Below are positions 8,240-17,966 of a DNA stretch of 64,000 bases, piece by piece (the stretch's first letter is position 1; each line of letters opens with the position of its first letter). Origin of the DNA: Flavobacteriales bacterium (lineage in GTDB: Bacteria > Bacteroidota > Bacteroidia > CAIKAF01). The stretch covers positions 62,001 through 126,000 of the forward strand of contig JAKRSD010000012.1 in the NCBI GenBank assembly GCA_022402535.1. The letters are read 5' to 3'. The position numbers and the translations under genes are program-made. The notes under the pieces are model-generated. The model saw nothing but the letters and a program-made list of their open reading frames with translations. It was not told the DNA's origin and made no database searches.

Positions 8240-10561
8240 ATGCAAATCAGGAAAACGCTACTCATTCTACTCCCCCTTTTCGCACTTTTCAGCGGCGCAG
8301 CAGCACAAAATAAAAACTTCGGAAGTATCAAAGGAACCATTTATAATGCTTCCAATGGAAACCCTGTTCCCTTTGTGAACGTGGTTCTTGAAGGAACCAC
8401 AAACGGATCAGCCACCGATATCAATGGATTTTTCAGCATTAATCAGCTAATTGCCGGCGAGTATTCGCTTAAAATTTCAGCGCTCGGATTTGAAACCTAT
8501 ACCGAAAAAATCACTTTGGAAGCCGGTAAATCGGTAAATCGAACCATTCAATTAAAACCTGCAGCCGTTCAAATTGGAACCACCGAAATTACAGGAACCA
8601 AACAGGACCAAAAAACAGAAGTACTGACATCGGTTACCACCATCACTCCAGAAGATATTAAAAGACTTCCTTCTGTGGGGGGAGCGCCCGACTTTGCACA
8701 ATATTTACAGGTTACTCCGGGGGTTATTTTTACGGGTGATCAGGGTGGACAGATTTATATCCGCGGGGGTTCTCCCGTTCAAAATAAGCTTTTGTTAGAT
8801 GGAGTTATTCTTTATAATCCGTTCCACAGCATCGGTTTATTTTCTGTACTCGAAACCGATGTAATCCGAAGTGCGGATGTATACACAGGCGGATTTGGAG
8901 CCCAATACGGAGGCCGTATTTCCAGCATCATGGATATTACCACACGTGATGGTAACACCAAACGATTTGCCGGAAAAATCAGTGCCAATACCTTTACAAG
9001 TAACGTTGTGCTGGAAGGCCCCATCAAAAAAATGAGTGAAGAATCCAAAACGTCTGCATCCATCTTAGTGGCTGGTAAATACGCTTATCTGCCCTATTCC
9101 TCAAAAGCATTATATTCTTACACAGAACGCGGAAAAGAAGGGCTACCCTTTGGTTTTGGGGATGGATTTGGAAAAATTACCATAAACGGAGCTAACGGAA
9201 ATCGTGCCAGTTTATTCGGATTCGCACATACAGACAGAGCTACATTTAATCAGGTTTCTGAAATTAAATGGAATCAGTTCGGAGGCGGCTTAAATTTCAC
9301 GGTAGTGCCCGGTGCGGCAAACGTAAAAATTGACGGAAATTTTGGTTACTCGTATTATAAAATCGGATTGGAAGAAGATAATAAAGACCCCAGAAGCAGC
9401 ACGGTTAACGGATTCAATTTCGGTTTGGATTTTACCAGTTATTACAAACGCGACAAACTTCAATACGGTATTGAAACCATCGGATTTACCACAGATTTTG
9501 AGTTTTTCAATGCGGCAAACCGTCAGATCAATCAAACCGAAAACACTACCGAATTTGCCGGCTATGTTCGCTATAGAATGAACAGAGGCCGTGTTGTATT
9601 GGATCCGAGTTTCCGACTGCATTATTACGCCTCATTGAATAATGTATCTCCAGAGCCGCGTTTAGCCATCAAAGTAAATGTGGTGGAGCGTTTCCGCCTT
9701 AAAGCTTCGGGCGGAATGTACTCTCAAAACCTGATTGCCGCCAACAATGATTACGATATTGTGAACCTGTTTTACGGCTTTTTGAGTGGTTCTTCCAATA
9801 TTCCCGAAAACTTCAAAGGCAAACCGGTTCGCAGTCAGCTTCAAAAAGCCGAACACGTGATTGTAGGTTTTGAATTGGATTTAATCAAAGGAATGAGCCT
9901 GAACGTGGAAGGCTATTACAAAAACTTCCGTCAATTGACCAACCTGAATCGTTTCAAAATTTATGATGATAATGCGGCAAACGCCGATGAAGAAGATCGT
10001 TTCAAAAAAGATTTTATTGTTGAAAAAGGCTATGCAGCAGGTATGGACGCCAGCTTAAGCTATATCAAAGACAGGTTGTATATCTGGGCCGTTTATTCAC
10101 TGACTTTCACCGAAAGATTTGATGAAATTGTAACTTATTTCCCTTCTTTTGACCGTCGTCATAACGTGAACTTAGTAGCATCATACACACTCGGCAAAAA
10201 GAAAAATTGGGAAATCACGGCCCGTTGGAATTTTGGTTCCGGATTTGCCTTTACCCAATCTGCCGGATATTATGAAAACTTAGATTTTCAGGATGGAATT
10301 ACAACCGATTATACTTCGGGCAGCGGTGATTTAGCCATATTGCTGGCTAACATAAACGGAGGCCGTCTTCCCACCTATCACCGATTAGATATCGGGGCGA
10401 AGTATACCAAAAAGTTTAATGACAATTTATCTCTGGAAGTTAATGCCGGAGCCACAAACGTGTACAACCGGAAAAATGTATTCTATGTAGACCGGGTAAC
10501 CTTTAACCGGGTGAACCAATTGCCTGTTCTTCCCTACGTCGGTTTCACGTTTGCATTCTGA
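8240..10561 (+). CDS. TonB-dependent receptor with carboxypeptidase-regulatory-like N-domain
   Basis: 773 residues. A signal peptide ends near F-S-G-A-A-A-Q (about residue 22). A CarboxypepD_reg-like beta-sandwich (G-S-I-K-G-T-I-Y-N to the end of a P-A-A-V segment, about residues 28-115) is followed by a plug domain (Q-I-Y-I-R-G-G-S-P and L-L-L-D-G-V) and a beta barrel ending in an aromatic residue (F-T-F-A-F), as expected for BAM recognition. There is no SusD-type partner next door, so it is not a canonical glycan SusCD system; the ligand is unknown. The in-frame start at 8216 is upstream of a better signal-peptide start at 8240. Confidence 0.9.
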   Translation: MQIRKTLLILLPLFALFSGAAAQNKNFGSIKGTIYNASNGNPVPFVNVVLEGTTNGSATDINGFFSINQLIAGEYSLKISALGFETYTEKITLEAGKSVNRTIQLKPAAVQIGTTEITGTKQDQKTEVLTSVTTITPEDIKRLPSVGGAPDFAQYLQVTPGVIFTGDQGGQIYIRGGSPVQNKLLLDGVILYNPFHSIGLFSVLETDVIRSADVYTGGFGAQYGGRISSIMDITTRDGNTKRFAGKISANTFTSNVVLEGPIKKMSEESKTSASILVAGKYAYLPYSSKALYSYTERGKEGLPFGFGDGFGKITINGANGNRASLFGFAHTDRATFNQVSEIKWNQFGGGLNFTVVPGAANVKIDGNFGYSYYKIGLEEDNKDPRSSTVNGFNFGLDFTSYYKRDKLQYGIETIGFTTDFEFFNAANRQINQTENTTEFAGYVRYRMNRGRVVLDPSFRLHYYASLNNVSPEPRLAIKVNVVERFRLKASGGMYSQNLIAANNDYDIVNLFYGFLSGSSNIPENFKGKPVRSQLQKAEHVIVGFELDLIKGMSLNVEGYYKNFRQLTNLNRFKIYDDNAANADEEDRFKKDFIVEKGYAAGMDASLSYIKDRLYIWAVYSLTFTERFDEIVTYFPSFDRRHNVNLVASYTLGKKKNWEITARWNFGSGFAFTQSAGYYENLDFQDGITTDYTSGSGDLAILLANINGGRLPTYHRLDIGAKYTKKFNDNLSLEVNAGATNVYNRKNVFYVDRVTFNRVNQLPVLPYVGFTFAF

Positions 10562-10580
10562 TAAAGGGTGATTTTTTAGG

Positions 10581-11288
10581 ATGAACGAACTGCCGATTGT
10601 CTATCAGGACGATTTTTTATGTGTTATCAATAAACCGCACGGACTGCTGGTTCATCGTTCTAAAATTGCGGCCGATGCAGTCGAATTTGCCATTCAGATT
10701 TTGCGTAACCAATTGGGGAAAAAGGTATATCCCGGTCATCGGATTGACCGCAAAACGGGAGGTCTTCTGGTTTTTGGCTTAGAAAAAGAACTGGACTCTG
10801 CGTTACAGAAAATGTTTATGGAACAGCAGGTACAAAAAACCTATCTGGCAATGGTGAGGGGTTTTACAGCCGAAGAAGGAATCATAAACTATCCGCTGAG
10901 AAAAGAAAACGGAACATTACAAGAAGCCATCACCCGGTACAAAACCCTTCAACAATTTGAAATAGAGTTATCAGACGGACGATTTCCTACTTCGCGATAT
11001 TCTTTGGTAGATGTAACCCCTGAAACAGGCAGAATGCATCAGATACGTAAACATTTTAAGCATATATTTCATCCCATCATTGGAGACCGGCCGCATGGCT
11101 GCAATAAACAAAACCGGATGTTTATAGAGCATTTCAATATGCAAACTATGTTGTTGCATGCTCATACTTTATCTTTCAAACACCCGGTTTCGGGAGAGCT
11201 TTTAAATCTGAAAGCCGATATTCAGTCAGAATTTCAAAGAACTTTAAAAGTCCTTGAAAACAAGGTAGTTTCACCAAATAATGATTAA
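10581..11288 (+). CDS. truC: tRNA pseudouridine(65) synthase TruC (RluA family)
   Basis: 235 residues. The catalytic RluA-family motif reads H-R-I-D-R-K-T-G-G with the active-site Asp in H-R-x-D, close to residue 55. The later motif P-E-T-G-R-M-H-Q-I-R-K-H-F-K-H-I-F-H-P-I-I-G-D is nearly diagnostic for TruC, which isomerises U65 in several tRNAs. There is no N-terminal S4 domain, as in TruC. It begins 20 nt after the TonB receptor stop, with no clear promoter or terminator between them, so it may be co-transcribed. Confidence 0.92.
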   Translation: MNELPIVYQDDFLCVINKPHGLLVHRSKIAADAVEFAIQILRNQLGKKVYPGHRIDRKTGGLLVFGLEKELDSALQKMFMEQQVQKTYLAMVRGFTAEEGIINYPLRKENGTLQEAITRYKTLQQFEIELSDGRFPTSRYSLVDVTPETGRMHQIRKHFKHIFHPIIGDRPHGCNKQNRMFIEHFNMQTMLLHAHTLSFKHPVSGELLNLKADIQSEFQRTLKVLENKVVSPNND

Positions 11289-11356
11289 GTTTATCCTACC
11301 TACAGATAAACAGTTCACAATAATTACTAAAACTTCCTTATGTGTATACTATTTGA

Positions 11357-11387
11357 TTGGATAAACCGTTAAGGAAACTTAAATTTG
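11357..11387 (+). promoter_or_regulatory. Promoter TTG-20-TAAATTTG for the desaturase
   Basis: TTG at 11357-11359 and TAAATTTG at 11380-11387 lie 92 nt before the ATG at 11479, leaving an unusually long leader compared with other genes here. No riboswitch fold is recognised in it. Confidence 0.55.
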
Positions 11388-11478
11388 GGAGATTTTCTTT
11401 TTGTAGTTGGTTAGCACCCCATGCATATCAGTTTTCGGAAAGAGATTCGTCAGTTATTAATTAAATTTCTTTTCGAAA

Positions 11479-12609
11479 ATGGCTCAATTTCAGCCACTGC
11501 GCTTTTCTTCGGGTAAACCCGACTTCGCTTCTACACTAAACCAACGAGTTAACGAGTATTTTACTTCAAACAAAATCAGCCGACATGCGAATCTGAACAT
11601 GAAATTAAAAACCGTGTTCATGCTTAGCTTGTACATTATTCCCTATCTAGTGATGATAAGCGGTATTATTACCAACGGCTGGGCCATGCTGGGTCTTTGT
11701 GTGTTAATGGGCTTCGGTCTTGCCGGTATCGGTCTTTCTGTCATGCATGATGCGTGTCACGGGGCTTATTCTTCCAATCCCAATGTGAATAAATGGTTAG
11801 GCTATACATTGAATATGATGGGTGCCACCTCCTTCAACTGGAAAGTACAACACAATGTACTGCATCACACATACACTAACGTTCACGAAGCTGATGAAGA
11901 CGTGAGTCAGCGTGGGTTGTTTCGTTTGAATCCTCACGCCGATTGGAAACCGATACACAGGTTCCAACATTTATATGCATGGCTTTTTTACGGTTTAATG
12001 ACCTTTGTTTGGGTATTTTTTAAAGATATAAGCCGTTTAAAAAAATATCAGGAAAACGGTCTGGTTGAAAGAGTTAAAGCTTCAGCCCGTGAAGAATGGA
12101 CCGTGCTTATTGTAACTAAATTGCTCTATTTCAGTTATGCGTTGGTTCTTCCTGCCTTAATTCTTCCTTACAATTTCGGACAGATTTTTTTAGGTTTTTT
12201 CATTGTGCATTATATAGCCGGGTTCATTCTTGCCATTATCTTTCAGCCCGCCCACGTTACTTCAGATTCGGCTTTTCCTATGCCCGATTCCGATAACAAA
12301 CTGGAAAACAATTTTTATATACACCAGATGCTCACCACCAAAAATTTTGCCCGCAAAAACAAACTGTTTTCATGGTATGTAGGCGGATTAAATTACCAAG
12401 TGGAGCATCACCTGTATCCCACCATCTGCCACGTGCATTATGAAAAGCTGGCTCATATCGTAAAAGCAACAGCCGAAGAATATGGCATTCCCTATCTGGA
12501 AGAAGAAACATTCGGAAAAGCCATTTTAGAACATGCCAAATCGTTATACGAGTTTGGTAAAAAGCCGGTTACTGAAACGAAATCGGTGATTAAACCCGCT
12601 CTTGCATAA
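11479..12609 (+). CDS. Membrane fatty-acid (acyl-CoA/acyl-lipid) desaturase
   Basis: 376 residues with four to six transmembrane segments. The three histidine boxes that hold the di-iron centre are present: H-D-A-C-H at 90-94, H-N-V-L-H-H at 125-130, and Q-V-E-H-H at 307-311. The Gln in the third box is a mark of front-end (delta-5/delta-6 type) desaturases and of bacterial relatives annotated as linoleoyl-CoA desaturase-like. There is no fused cytochrome b5 domain. The enzyme probably introduces a double bond into membrane acyl chains to adjust fluidity. It has its own promoter and a roughly 85-nt leader; regiospecificity cannot be assigned. Confidence 0.9.
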   Translation: MAQFQPLRFSSGKPDFASTLNQRVNEYFTSNKISRHANLNMKLKTVFMLSLYIIPYLVMISGIITNGWAMLGLCVLMGFGLAGIGLSVMHDACHGAYSSNPNVNKWLGYTLNMMGATSFNWKVQHNVLHHTYTNVHEADEDVSQRGLFRLNPHADWKPIHRFQHLYAWLFYGLMTFVWVFFKDISRLKKYQENGLVERVKASAREEWTVLIVTKLLYFSYALVLPALILPYNFGQIFLGFFIVHYIAGFILAIIFQPAHVTSDSAFPMPDSDNKLENNFYIHQMLTTKNFARKNKLFSWYVGGLNYQVEHHLYPTICHVHYEKLAHIVKATAEEYGIPYLEEETFGKAILEHAKSLYEFGKKPVTETKSVIKPALA

Positions 12610-12625
12610 GCGCTAAAAGCTTGCA

Positions 12626-12633
12626 TACCTTTA
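12626..12633 (+). promoter_or_regulatory. -7-like box TACCTTTA, 4 nt before a GTG start
   Basis: One mismatch from TAnnTTTG. It ends 4 nt before the GTG at 12638, the same spacing seen at 1638, 50212 and 60650. Confidence 0.35.
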
Positions 12634-12637
12634 GCAG

Positions 12638-13648
12638 GTGAAAAAGAACCCTGCCGTTTCGGTTATACTTCCTGTCTGCAATGCAGAAAAAACGATTGAG
12701 CGTTCGGTATTATCCATTATCAATCAATCATTTCAAAACTGGGAACTGCTTCTGTTAGAAAACGGTTCTACGGATTCTACATCCGAAAAATGTCTGAAGT
12801 TATCGAAATCCGATGAACGGATTAGTTATTATTCCCTGGAACCCAAAGGACTTGTTCACGCATTAAACCAAGGAATTTTACTGTCAAAAGCGCCACTGAT
12901 TGCCCGTATGGATGCGGATGATTTTTCTTTGCCCGAAAGACTGGAAAAACAATATCAATTTCTTCAAAATCATCCTGAAACAGGACTGATATCGGGTTTG
13001 GTTTTATTTGATTCAGAAATAAAGGATGCTGAAGGGTATCATCTCTATGTGCACCAAATCAACCGCTGGAAAACAGCGAATCAAATCCGCAAGTATCGCT
13101 TAATCGAATCGCCCTTCGCCCACCCCAGCGTGATGTTCAGAAAATCGTTGATTGATCTTTATGGATTATATTCAACCGATCCGATTCCGGAAGATTATGA
13201 ACTTTGGCTGCGTTGGATGAATGAAGGCGTTATTATGAACAAATTGGATGAACCCATACTCATCTGGAACGATTCTCCATCCAGACTTTCCCGAAACCAC
13301 AACCATTATTCGCAGGAAGCCTTTGACCACATCAGATATTATTATGTGGCAGAATGGCTAAAAAAAAATAGAACTCCTTCGTTAGAACTGTATGTTTGGG
13401 GCGGCGGAAAAAAAGCGAATCAAAAACTAAAAATGCTTTCGCGTTATATTTCCCTCGAGATTTCGGGAATTATCGATGTAAAGCCTACCCATAAAGAAAC
13501 CAAGCGCATTCATTATTCTGAAATTCCTCCTCCGGGAAAAATATTTATCCTCAGCATGGTAAGTAACCGCGGTAAATACGCAGAAATTGAATCCTTTCTG
13601 GAAAGCAGAGGCTATGAAGTTGAAAAAGATTTCATTTTGGCAGGATAA
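12638..13648 (+). CDS. GT2 glycosyltransferase with C-terminal Rossmann-like extension
   Basis: 336 residues from a GTG start. The GT-A domain shows V-S-V-I-L-P-V-C-N-A near the N terminus, L-L-E-N-G-S-T-D-S-T, and R-M-D-A-D-D as the DxD metal site; P-E-D-Y-E-L-W-L-R near residue 185 is the usual acceptor-side acidic motif. After about residue 240 comes an unrelated stretch, L-Y-V-W-G-G-G-K-K-A-N followed by I-S-G-I-I-D-V, which resembles the first strand, glycine loop and second strand of a small Rossmann domain such as those in sugar acetyltransferase PglD-type N-domains. The donor and acceptor are unknown. No other glycan genes flank it directly. Confidence 0.85.
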   Translation: MKKNPAVSVILPVCNAEKTIERSVLSIINQSFQNWELLLLENGSTDSTSEKCLKLSKSDERISYYSLEPKGLVHALNQGILLSKAPLIARMDADDFSLPERLEKQYQFLQNHPETGLISGLVLFDSEIKDAEGYHLYVHQINRWKTANQIRKYRLIESPFAHPSVMFRKSLIDLYGLYSTDPIPEDYELWLRWMNEGVIMNKLDEPILIWNDSPSRLSRNHNHYSQEAFDHIRYYYVAEWLKKNRTPSLELYVWGGGKKANQKLKMLSRYISLEISGIIDVKPTHKETKRIHYSEIPPPGKIFILSMVSNRGKYAEIESFLESRGYEVEKDFILAG

Positions 13649-13699
13649 GAATTTGCTTTTCCGCGTTCACTTTGGTTATTTCGGGCTAATCAAAACCAT

Positions 13700-15025
13700 A
13701 TGAGTAAACACGAAACCCCATCCCTTTCAAGAACCCTCGGTCCGCTTATGTTGTGGGGATTGGGAGTGGGATACGTCATATCAGGAAATTATTTCGGCTG
13801 GAATTTGGGGCTTGCGGCAGGAGGCTCCTGGGGGATGTTGCTCGCCTTGATTCCGGTAATCATCATGTACGGTTGTTTTACCTTTTGTTATACTGAAATG
13901 GCCTGCGCAATTCCTAAAGCAGGTGGGGCTTTCGACTATGGAACCCGTGCCTATGGAAGCACTTTCGGACTTTTTTGTGGTACCTCCCAGCTGGTGGAGT
14001 TTGTATTTGCTCCCCCTGCCATAGCATTGGGTCTGGGAGCATACATGGCCGGTTTTTTCCCGGGCATTTCGCCCATTTTTACGGCTGTGGCAGCCTATAT
14101 TTTATTCACGCTGGTGAATATTTCAGGAGTGAAAACGGCAGCTTCGGTTGAGTTGTTGGTTACGGCAGTGGCGGTTATCGGACTTTTGATTTTTGCCGGA
14201 AACACACTCCCCCACTTCGATCTAAACAATCTCGAACTTGGTTCCCTCCCTTTCGGATGGACAGGTGTAGCCGCTGCCATTCCTTTTGCCATCTGGTTTT
14301 TTCTGGCTATTGAAGGGGTGGCGAATGTGGCTGAAGAAACCATCAATCCACAGAAAAATATACTTCACGGATTCGGCGCGGCCATCACCACTTTGGTTAT
14401 TCTTTGTGCGCTCACCTTTTTCAGCTCAGTGGGTGCATCGGGCTGGCAAAGTGCAGTTTATCCTGTAGGAAGTATCGAACCCAGTGATTCCCCGCTGCCC
14501 TTGGTTTTTCAAAAGATTGGCATATCCTCCTCTTGGCAAAATGCCATTCTGGTTTTTGGATTGTTTGGCATTGTGGCTTCCCTCAACGGAATAATTCTGG
14601 CAGCGGGCAGAGCGCTTTACGAAATGGCTAAAAGCGGCTTTGCTCCTAAACCACTGGCGGCTATCCATTCACGATTTAACAGTCCGCACGGAGCTTTAGT
14701 GGCAAATCTGATAATAGGCATATTGGCATTGCTCACAGGCCGCACGGGCGATTTGATTACCATTGCCTGTTTTGGGGCTTTGGCGTTGTATTTTTTATCC
14801 ATGTTATCGTATTTAAAACTCAAAAAAAGCGAGCCCGATATGGAAAGGCCCTTCAAAGCGCCTTTGTATCCTATTGCTCCATATGCTGCACTTATAATTT
14901 CATCAGGATGTTTTATTGCCATGGCCTGGTTTACCCCTTGGCATGCATTGATTTTCTTGGCTTTTTTACTCACTTTTACGCTCCTGACTAAACTCATTAA
15001 CAAACACCGGAATGAAAAAATTTGA
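13700..15025 (+). CDS. eat: APC-superfamily permease, ethanolamine permease type
   Basis: 441 residues, about twelve transmembrane helices. The N terminus G-L-G-V-G-Y-V-I-S-G-N-Y-F-G-W-N-L-G-L and the later F-L-A-I-E-G-V-A-N-V-A-E-E-T-I-N-P are characteristic of the ethanolamine permease subfamily of amino acid/polyamine/organocation carriers. It likely imports ethanolamine or a related small amine. The stop overlaps the start of the glutamine-synthetase-like gene by 14 nt, implying translational coupling. No ethanolamine ammonia-lyase or microcompartment genes are in view, so a glutamylation route is more likely than the eut route (inference). Confidence 0.85.
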   Translation: MSKHETPSLSRTLGPLMLWGLGVGYVISGNYFGWNLGLAAGGSWGMLLALIPVIIMYGCFTFCYTEMACAIPKAGGAFDYGTRAYGSTFGLFCGTSQLVEFVFAPPAIALGLGAYMAGFFPGISPIFTAVAAYILFTLVNISGVKTAASVELLVTAVAVIGLLIFAGNTLPHFDLNNLELGSLPFGWTGVAAAIPFAIWFFLAIEGVANVAEETINPQKNILHGFGAAITTLVILCALTFFSSVGASGWQSAVYPVGSIEPSDSPLPLVFQKIGISSSWQNAILVFGLFGIVASLNGIILAAGRALYEMAKSGFAPKPLAAIHSRFNSPHGALVANLIIGILALLTGRTGDLITIACFGALALYFLSMLSYLKLKKSEPDMERPFKAPLYPIAPYAALIISSGCFIAMAWFTPWHALIFLAFLLTFTLLTKLINKHRNEKI

Positions 15026-16376
15026 TATTCAGTCTTTTCTTGATTATGTGGAAGAAAATGGAATTTCCAGAGTAAGGGTATCCGTCTGCGATATTGACGG
15101 CGTTCTAAGAGGGAAATTCATATCTGTCGATAAATTTTTGGGCGCGGCCGAGAAAGGATTTGGTTTCTGCGATGTGGTTTTTGGATGGGACAGTTCCGAC
15201 ATTGCTTATGATAATTCAAAAGTAACGGGCTGGCATACAGGATATCCTGATTCTAAAGCCGTGATTGATTTAAGCACTTACCGGAATATTCCCTGGTTGG
15301 ACGGAACTCCGTTTTTTATTGCAGATTTTGATACGGATGGAAGCACCATGAAATCGGTTTGTCCCCGAACGCTTTTAAAAAATATCGAAATCCGGGCAGA
15401 AAACATGGGATTTATCCCCTATTTCTCACAGGAATTTGAATGGTTTAATTTTAAAGAAAACCCTGATTCTATTGTGGAGAAGGGATATAAAAACCTTACA
15501 CCGTTCACCCCCGGCATGTTTGGTTATTCCATTGTCAGGGCTTCGCAAAATGACGAATTCTTCAGAGCCCTTTTCGACGATTTATCTGATTTTAATATTC
15601 CAGTGGAAGGACTTCATACCGAAACCGGTCCTGGAGTTCTGGAAGCCGCCATCACTTACGACAGAGTGCTTGTATCGGCAGACAGAGCCGCATTATTCAA
15701 AACCTCGGTGAAAGAAATTGCGGCCCAATTCGGCGTGATGCCCACTTTTATGGCCAAAATAAGCGAGAACCTGCCCGGGTGCAGCGGTCACGTACACCAA
15801 AGCCTTTGGGACGAATACAATAAAACCAACTTATTCTGGGATAAAAATGCTTCAGATGGAATCAGTAACCTGATGAAAAATTACATGGCCGGGCAATTGT
15901 ATTGCCTACCCCATATTTTACCTATGTTGGCTCCTACAATTAACAGCTACAAACGCTTGGTGGAAGGCGCCTGGGCCCCCACAACACTCACCTGGGGATT
16001 GGATAACCGCACCACGGCATTGCGGGCTTTACCGGTGGATTCAAAAGCCTGCCGGTTGGAAACCCGTGTTCCCGGCTCGGATGTAAATTCTTATCTGGCC
16101 ATGGCGGCTTGTCTGGCTGCCGGATTGTATGGTATCAAAAACAATCTGCCCCTTCAGCCGGCCACTACCGGAAACGGATATAAAGAACTTGCTTACGGAA
16201 AACTTCCTGCCGATTTATGGGAAGCCACACAAAACATGAAAAACTCCGAAATTGCCCATGAACTCTTCGGTTCAGAGTTCGTCAATCACTTTACGGGAAC
16301 CCGGGAATGGGAATGGAACCAGTACACCAAAGTGGTTACCGACTGGGAATACAAACGTTATTTTGAAATCATATAA
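15012..16376 (+). CDS. Glutamine-synthetase-family ligase (gamma-glutamyl-amine synthetase-like)
   Basis: 454 residues with the GSI-type beta-grasp N-domain (R-V-R-V-S-V-C-D-I-D-G-V-L-R-G-K) and catalytic barrel. Glutamate/ammonium-site and metal motifs are retained: H-T-E-T-G-P-G-V-L-E, S-G-H-V-H-Q-S-L-W, N-R-T-T-A-L-R and E-T-R-V-P-G-S-D-V-N-S-Y-L. The D-I-D-G-V-L-R-G-K form of the N-domain is typical of GS paralogues such as PuuA, GlnA3 and GlnA4 rather than of housekeeping GlnA. Streptomyces GlnA4 glutamylates ethanolamine, and here the gene overlaps an ethanolamine-type permease by 14 nt, so ATP-dependent gamma-glutamylation of an imported amine is the best guess. The substrate is unproved. 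Confidence 0.8.
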   Translation: MKKFDIQSFLDYVEENGISRVRVSVCDIDGVLRGKFISVDKFLGAAEKGFGFCDVVFGWDSSDIAYDNSKVTGWHTGYPDSKAVIDLSTYRNIPWLDGTPFFIADFDTDGSTMKSVCPRTLLKNIEIRAENMGFIPYFSQEFEWFNFKENPDSIVEKGYKNLTPFTPGMFGYSIVRASQNDEFFRALFDDLSDFNIPVEGLHTETGPGVLEAAITYDRVLVSADRAALFKTSVKEIAAQFGVMPTFMAKISENLPGCSGHVHQSLWDEYNKTNLFWDKNASDGISNLMKNYMAGQLYCLPHILPMLAPTINSYKRLVEGAWAPTTLTWGLDNRTTALRALPVDSKACRLETRVPGSDVNSYLAMAACLAAGLYGIKNNLPLQPATTGNGYKELAYGKLPADLWEATQNMKNSEIAHELFGSEFVNHFTGTREWEWNQYTKVVTDWEYKRYFEII

Positions 16377-16385
16377 CGGTTCCGT

Positions 16386-17957
16386 ATGTCAAACTACCTG
16401 CTTACTGTAGATTTAGGCACTTCGGGACCTAAAGTGGGTTTATTTACCGAAAAAGGTAAATACATAGCGCACGAAATAGAACCCAATGAAGTGATTCTGC
16501 TGCCCGACGGAGGAGCCGAGCAAGATCCAGAACACTGGTTTTCTACCATAAAAACAGCACTTCAGAGACTGCTTCAGAAAACGGGAGTGGATAAAGATTC
16601 CATTAAGGCAGTATGTTGCACTTCACAATGGTCGGGTACGGTTCCCGTTAACCGGGACGGAAAACACATTGCCAACGCCATCAACTGGATGGATTCCCGC
16701 GGAGCCGATCATGTAAAAAAAATGATGTATCAGCCCATTCAAACGCAGGGTTATGGATTATTCAAAGCGTTGAAATGGCTTAGAATTACAGGCGGAGCAC
16801 CCGGTTTGGCCGGAAAAGATCCGATTGCCCATATACTTTACATCAAACACGAAAACCCCGAATTATACGCCAAAACCTATAAGTTTTTGGAACCGGTAGA
16901 TTATCTGACCGCCAGACTGACCGGTAAAATTCAGGCCACTTACGATTCCATTTGTGTGCACTGGGTTACGGATAACCGGGATATCAACAACATCACCTAT
17001 CACAATGGCTTGTTGAAAACTGCTGGTATTGACCGCGATAAACTGCCTGATTTAGTGCCTTCAAATTCCATTGCCGGGAAAATCACATCCGAAGCCGCAG
17101 AATATTTGGGTTTAAGTACTGAAACCACAGTAGTTTCAGGTTGTGGCGATATTCATTCGGCAGCCGTTGGTTCCGGAGCCGTGTCTGATTTTCAGCCGCA
17201 TTTTTATATCGGCACCTCGTCTTGGCTGGTTTGTCATCTCCCCTTTCGTAAGATTGACCTGCCGCACAACATGACCACCATACCCTCGGCCATACCGGGT
17301 AAATATCTGCTGGCCAATGAGCAGGAAACCTCCGGGGCCTGCATCCACTTCCTGCGCGATAACATGTTTTTCCATAAAGATGATTTTACGCCCGATGGTC
17401 CCCCCGATGATTTTTACGAAAAACTCAATACACTGGCATCCGAAGTGCCCGCCGGAAGCGAAAATCTGTTATTCATTCCCAAACTTTACGGAGAACGTTC
17501 CCCGGTAGAAGACCATCATACCCGGGCCGCATTTTTCAATCTTTCCTTAACACACGACCGCAGGCATATGATTCGGGCCGTGATGGAAGGTGTGGCGCTG
17601 AATGCCCGCTGGCTCATTAAATATGTAGAGAAGAATGCGGGTAAAAAATTTGACTCTATTAACTTGATCGGTGGCGGCGCCAATAGTGATTTGTGGTGCC
17701 AGATTACCGCCGATGTGTTTAATCTGAACGTGCGGAAAATAAAAAATCCGGTGATGGCAAATTCTCAGGGAGCAGCTTATTTGGCAGCACTGGCTATGGG
17801 AAACATCACCTTGAAAGAAATTGAAGAAATTCACGAAATAGACAAAGAATTTGTGCCTAATCTGAAGAATAAAGCCGTGTATGACAAACTGTTCGATGAA
17901 TTTTTACACTTTTACAAAGCCAATAAAAAAGCATTTATCCGACTCAATAAACACTAA
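16386..17957 (+). CDS. FGGY-family carbohydrate kinase (xylulokinase-like)
   Basis: 523 residues, the usual FGGY length. The N-domain begins L-L-T-V-D-L-G-T-S-G-P-K-V (phosphate 1 loop), contains C-T-S-Q-W-S-G-T and N-W-M-D-S-R-G, and has D-Y-L-T-A-R-L-T-G. The C-domain shows G-C-G-D-I-H-S-A-A-V-G as the catalytic-base region and I-G-G-G-A-N-S-D-L-W-C-Q as the adenosine motif. These enzymes phosphorylate sugars or polyols. It begins 9 nt after the ligase gene, so it is almost certainly in the same transcript; why a sugar kinase travels with an amine permease and ligase is unclear. The substrate is unknown. Confidence 0.87.
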   Translation: MSNYLLTVDLGTSGPKVGLFTEKGKYIAHEIEPNEVILLPDGGAEQDPEHWFSTIKTALQRLLQKTGVDKDSIKAVCCTSQWSGTVPVNRDGKHIANAINWMDSRGADHVKKMMYQPIQTQGYGLFKALKWLRITGGAPGLAGKDPIAHILYIKHENPELYAKTYKFLEPVDYLTARLTGKIQATYDSICVHWVTDNRDINNITYHNGLLKTAGIDRDKLPDLVPSNSIAGKITSEAAEYLGLSTETTVVSGCGDIHSAAVGSGAVSDFQPHFYIGTSSWLVCHLPFRKIDLPHNMTTIPSAIPGKYLLANEQETSGACIHFLRDNMFFHKDDFTPDGPPDDFYEKLNTLASEVPAGSENLLFIPKLYGERSPVEDHHTRAAFFNLSLTHDRRHMIRAVMEGVALNARWLIKYVEKNAGKKFDSINLIGGGANSDLWCQITADVFNLNVRKIKNPVMANSQGAAYLAALAMGNITLKEIEEIHEIDKEFVPNLKNKAVYDKLFDEFLHFYKANKKAFIRLNKH

Positions 17958-17966
17958 ATACAGATT

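Noticed and set aside
8240-10561. TonB receptor as part of a SusCD glycan locus
   Set aside because: No SusD-like lipoprotein or glycoside hydrolase genes are adjacent; the next gene is truC.
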